In this document: positions 60,851 to 64,000 of the stretch, in pieces
Layout: each line of letters begins with the position of its first letter
Position numbering within the stretch: the stretch's first letter is position 1
Assembly: GCA_946612625.1 (NCBI GenBank)
Contig: CAMOEW010000003.1
Location: forward strand, 1-64,000
Direction: 5' to 3'
DNA length: 64,000 nt
DNA from: an uncultured Prevotella sp.
GTDB taxonomy: Bacteria; Bacteroidota; Bacteroidia; Bacteroidales; Bacteroidaceae
Position numbers and translations under genes: made by a program
The notes under the pieces: model-generated
Told to the model about the DNA's origin: nothing
What the model saw: only the letters and a program-made list of their open reading frames with translations
The model's database searches: none

Positions 60851-62017
60851 TTACTTCTTCATCGCACCAACGATGTCGCCGGCTGTCATAGCCTTGGCCG
60901 ACTCGCTGATTTTCTTCTGATACTCAGCCGGACTGATGGGCTTTATCTCCATGCCGTCACTAAGCTTGGTGATGCCATTGGTGACATATTTATCACCTAC
61001 CTTCAGACCGCTGGTCACTACATAGTTGTTGCCGTCGTTCTGGGGAGAAACGGTAATCTCGGTATATTTGACCTTATTGTCCTTATCCAAGGTATATACG
61101 AACTTCTTGTTCTGAACCTCAGTGACAACACTTTGTGGGATTACGATTGCAGAAGAATTAGACGACGGTATAACCACCGTTCCTGCACCGCCGCTCTTGA
61201 GCAGACGCTCAGGGTTAGGGAAGAGAGCTATTACCTGAACGCTGCCTGTGGCGGCATCAATCACGCCGCTCATCTTCGTCACCTTTCCTTCGTAGCTATA
61301 TTCGGTGCCATCAGCAAGACGGAGCTTCACGGCAGGCAACGACGACACGCCACTGCCATTGCGCTGCATCTCAAGTGCCGACTTCTCTGTCAGAGAGAAA
61401 TACACCTCCATCGAACTGTTGTTGGAAACAGTGGTCAGAGCGTCGGCAGCACTCACAAGGGCTCCCTTCTTGAAAGGAAGAGTACCCACAACGCCAGATG
61501 CAGGACTCTTGACATAGCAGAAGCTAAGGGCTTCCTTGGCCGACATCAGGACGGCCTGAGCCTGAGCCAGCTGCGCCTTGGCACTCTCGTAGTTGTTTTC
61601 GGCAGACTGAAGTTCGAAATCGCCAATAACCTTGTTAGCATGAAGCTGCTTAGAATTCTCATAGGTCAGCTTCACAGTGTTGCACTGAGCCTGGGCTGTG
61701 TTCACAGCAGCCTGAGCCTGACGCACCTGAGCCTGATATGTAATGTCGTCAATGGCAAAAAGCACCTGTCCGGCAGTTACCGTCTGACCTTCCTTGACAT
61801 TTATCTGAGTGATAAATCCTGACACCTTCGGACGTATCTCCACATCCTGCACTCCCTTAATCGTTGCTGGATATGTCGCCTCAGAGGCTGCACTCTGCGC
61901 ACCGACTGTCACTACCGGGTACTCATCGTCACCGAAATTCGGACGCTCCTGCTTACCGCCACATGCCGACAACATCATGCCGGCAGCAACAAACAAAAAT
62001 AAATGCTTAATCTTCAT
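60851..62017 (-). CDS. RND efflux periplasmic adaptor (MFP family)
   Basis: Lipobox MMLSACGG, VEIRPKVSGFITQINVKEGQTVTAGQVLFAID. Confidence 0.95.
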   Translation of the reverse strand: MKIKHLFLFVAAGMMLSACGGKQERPNFGDDEYPVVTVGAQSAASEATYPATIKGVQDVEIRPKVSGFITQINVKEGQTVTAGQVLFAIDDITYQAQVRQAQAAVNTAQAQCNTVKLTYENSKQLHANKVIGDFELQSAENNYESAKAQLAQAQAVLMSAKEALSFCYVKSPASGVVGTLPFKKGALVSAADALTTVSNNSSMEVYFSLTEKSALEMQRNGSGVSSLPAVKLRLADGTEYSYEGKVTKMSGVIDAATGSVQVIALFPNPERLLKSGGAGTVVIPSSNSSAIVIPQSVVTEVQNKKFVYTLDKDNKVKYTEITVSPQNDGNNYVVTSGLKVGDKYVTNGITKLSDGMEIKPISPAEYQKKISESAKAMTAGDIVGAMKK

Positions 62018-62143
62018 ATCGTCTATCTATTTAATTAATGTATTAATCCAATTTGGCGTGCAAAGGTACTTAAAATCACAAATATTCGCGTCTCATCTAA
62101 CATTATTTAATTATTATTTTAACATTTTTCGCACATTATTTTG

Positions 62144-62151
62144 TACCTTTG
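62144..62151 (+). promoter_or_regulatory. -7 box TACCTTTG immediately upstream of the CCA-enzyme start
   Basis: TACCTTTG ends 4 nt before ATG 62156. Confidence 0.5.
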
Positions 62152-62155
62152 CAGC

Positions 62156-63583
62156 ATGAAAATGTATTCCGACGACGAACTTGCCGACATTCTCGACAAA
62201 AAAATTTTCCATCAGATAAGCGATGTTGCTGACAGCCTTGGCGTAGAGTGTTATGTCGTAGGCGGATACGTACGCGATATTTTCTTAGAACGCCCCGGCA
62301 ACGACATCGATGTCGTGGTAGTAGGCAGCGGCATCAAAGTAGCAAAAGAACTGAAACGGCGGTTAGACAGAAATGCCCACCTCTCGGTATTCAAAAACTT
62401 CGGTACTGCACAGGTGAAATTCGGCGAAGAAGAAGTAGAATTCGTGGGAGCACGGAAAGAAAGCTACAGTCACGACTCGCGCAAGCCAATTGTCGAAGAC
62501 GGAACACTGGAGGACGACCAGAACCGCCGAGACTTCACCATCAATGCAATGGCTATATGCCTGAACAAACAACGGTTCGGAGAACTTGTAGATCCATTCT
62601 ACGGTCTTTACGACCTTGAAGACGGAATTATACGCACCCCACTCGACCCCGAAATAACATTCAGCGACGACCCACTGCGCATGATGCGCTGCATACGATT
62701 TGCAACACAGCTGAACTTCTGTATCGACGACGAAACCTTCAATGCCCTCGAACGAATGGCAGAACGCATAAAGATTGTGAGTGGCGAGCGGATCAAGGAC
62801 GAACTGAACAAGATTTTAATGAGTCAGGCACCAAGCAAGGGTTTCGTTGACCTGCAACGCTGCGGATTGCTTGACATCATACTGCCCGAACTGTCAGCAC
62901 TCGACATCGTGGAGACACGAAACGGAAAGGCTCACAAAAACAATTTCTACCACACGCTCGAAGTGTTAGACAACGTGGCAAAAGCAGGAGGCGGATTATG
63001 GCTAAGATGGGCAGCACTGCTTCACGACGTGGGAAAAACAAAATCAAAGCGATGGAACAATCAGGCAGGATGGACTTTCCACAACCACAACTTGGTTGGA
63101 GCTAAAATGGTGGCACCAATCTTCCGCCGACTTGCTCTCCCACTCGACATGAAAATGAAATACGTGCAGAAACTCGTTGACCTGCACATGCGACCCATTG
63201 TGATTGCCGACGAGGAAGTGACCGACTCCGCCGTTCGACGTCTGATGAACGATGCCGGCGACGACATCGACGACCTCATGACATTGTGTGAAGCCGACAT
63301 CACAAGCAAAAACGAAGTAAGAAAAAAAATGTTCCGCGAAAACTTCCGCATGGTGCGCGAAAAACTTACCGTTCTGAAGGAGAAAGACTACAAACGACTA
63401 TTGCAGCCTGTCATCGACGGCAACGAAATTATGGAGCTCTTCCATCTTACTCCAAGCCGTGAAGTGGGAGAGCTGAAGAAAATACTGAAAGATGCAGTTC
63501 TCGACAACCGCGTGCCAAATGAACGCGAACCGCTGATGAAGCTATTGAACGAAGCAGTGCAAGAAATGGGCATCGGAAAATAA
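62156..63583 (+). CDS. CCA tRNA nucleotidyltransferase / poly(A) polymerase family with HD domain
   Basis: YVVGGYVRDIFLERPGNDIDVVVVG, RRDFTINAMAI, LRWAALLHDVGKTKSKR. Confidence 0.92.
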   Translation: MKMYSDDELADILDKKIFHQISDVADSLGVECYVVGGYVRDIFLERPGNDIDVVVVGSGIKVAKELKRRLDRNAHLSVFKNFGTAQVKFGEEEVEFVGARKESYSHDSRKPIVEDGTLEDDQNRRDFTINAMAICLNKQRFGELVDPFYGLYDLEDGIIRTPLDPEITFSDDPLRMMRCIRFATQLNFCIDDETFNALERMAERIKIVSGERIKDELNKILMSQAPSKGFVDLQRCGLLDIILPELSALDIVETRNGKAHKNNFYHTLEVLDNVAKAGGGLWLRWAALLHDVGKTKSKRWNNQAGWTFHNHNLVGAKMVAPIFRRLALPLDMKMKYVQKLVDLHMRPIVIADEEVTDSAVRRLMNDAGDDIDDLMTLCEADITSKNEVRKKMFRENFRMVREKLTVLKEKDYKRLLQPVIDGNEIMELFHLTPSREVGELKKILKDAVLDNRVPNEREPLMKLLNEAVQEMGIGK

Positions 63584-63672
63584 ATTTTTGTTTTTTTTCG
63601 CATTATATTTGGCGTTTTAAATATATTTTCATACCTTTGCAACACGGAGAAAACAATCAAACCTTAAATTAT

Positions 63673-64000
63673 ATGAAAAAATTTAAACTTCTTGCAATTG
63701 CTTTATTGATGACAATAACAGCCAACGCAACAGTAAACCTCACACCGGGAACCAACTACTCCAATGATAACCCTATTGAACTGGAAGGCGTAGAACTCGA
63801 ACCGGTGCTGAAGCCAGAACTCGTTGCTGAAGCAAACAAAAGACACGACATCACAGAACTCATGAATCCCAAACCCGAAACGGAATCTTGGATTAAGCTT
63901 GCACAACGAGATGGCATCAAAGAGCATAAATTCCTTGAAGATATGACATGGGTAGGAATTCCTATCTTCGTGGCAGGTATCATTGCAAAGAGCGAGAAAC
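63673..64000 (+). CDS. Exported protein, possibly PAP2-family phosphatase (partial, runs off right edge)
   Basis: Not in ORF track (open at edge). ATG 63673 gives MKKFKLLAIALLMTITANATVNLTPGTNYSNDNPIELEGVELEPVLKPELVAEANKRHDITELMNPKPETESWIKLAQRDGIKEHKFLEDMTWVGIPIFVAGIIAKSEK. Confidence 0.5.
   Translation, partial: MKKFKLLAIALLMTITANATVNLTPGTNYSNDNPIELEGVELEPVLKPELVAEANKRHDITELMNPKPETESWIKLAQRDGIKEHKFLEDMTWVGIPIFVAGIIAKSEK

Overview
This 64 kb window comes from a Bacteroidales chromosome and looks Prevotella-like: Bacteroidetes-type -7 boxes (TAnnTTTG), T9SS-like C-terminal tails, MurF-Alr and Fkp fusions. It is mostly densely packed housekeeping genes: dnaA, an MCE protein, an amidase, folB, a B12-dependent RNR, two deoxynucleoside kinases, murF-alr, fkp, fucP, typA, rpsO, folK, queA, truB, uppP, ftsX, an RND efflux operon with an lpxA-like gene, and a CCA-adding enzyme. 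Between these sit pectin/rhamnogalacturonan genes: three PL11-type lyases, a GH2-like protein, GH28, an ExuT-like MFS, KduI with a signal peptide, and an orphan PTS IIC. No SusC/SusD pair, CRISPR array, rRNA, tRNA or transposase was recognised. The strongest unexplained signals are: (i) a 25-bp inverted repeat (24/25) around a promoter and covering the GH2 start codon, with two similar promoter-hairpin overlaps elsewhere; (ii) three 24-bp palindromes (TAATCCCTTA-N4-TAAGGGATTA) at an exact 42-bp period between nrdJ and a nitroreductase gene; (iii) a 41-bp-period tandem repeat starting at the stop codon of a radical SAM gene; (iv) an apparently exported KduI beside an orphan PTS EIIC; (v) a GH2-like protein with NQ where the catalytic NE is expected. 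The provided ORF track omits two genes cut by the window edges (<1..2932 minus and 63673..>64000 plus). All calls come from reading the sequence; no searches were run.
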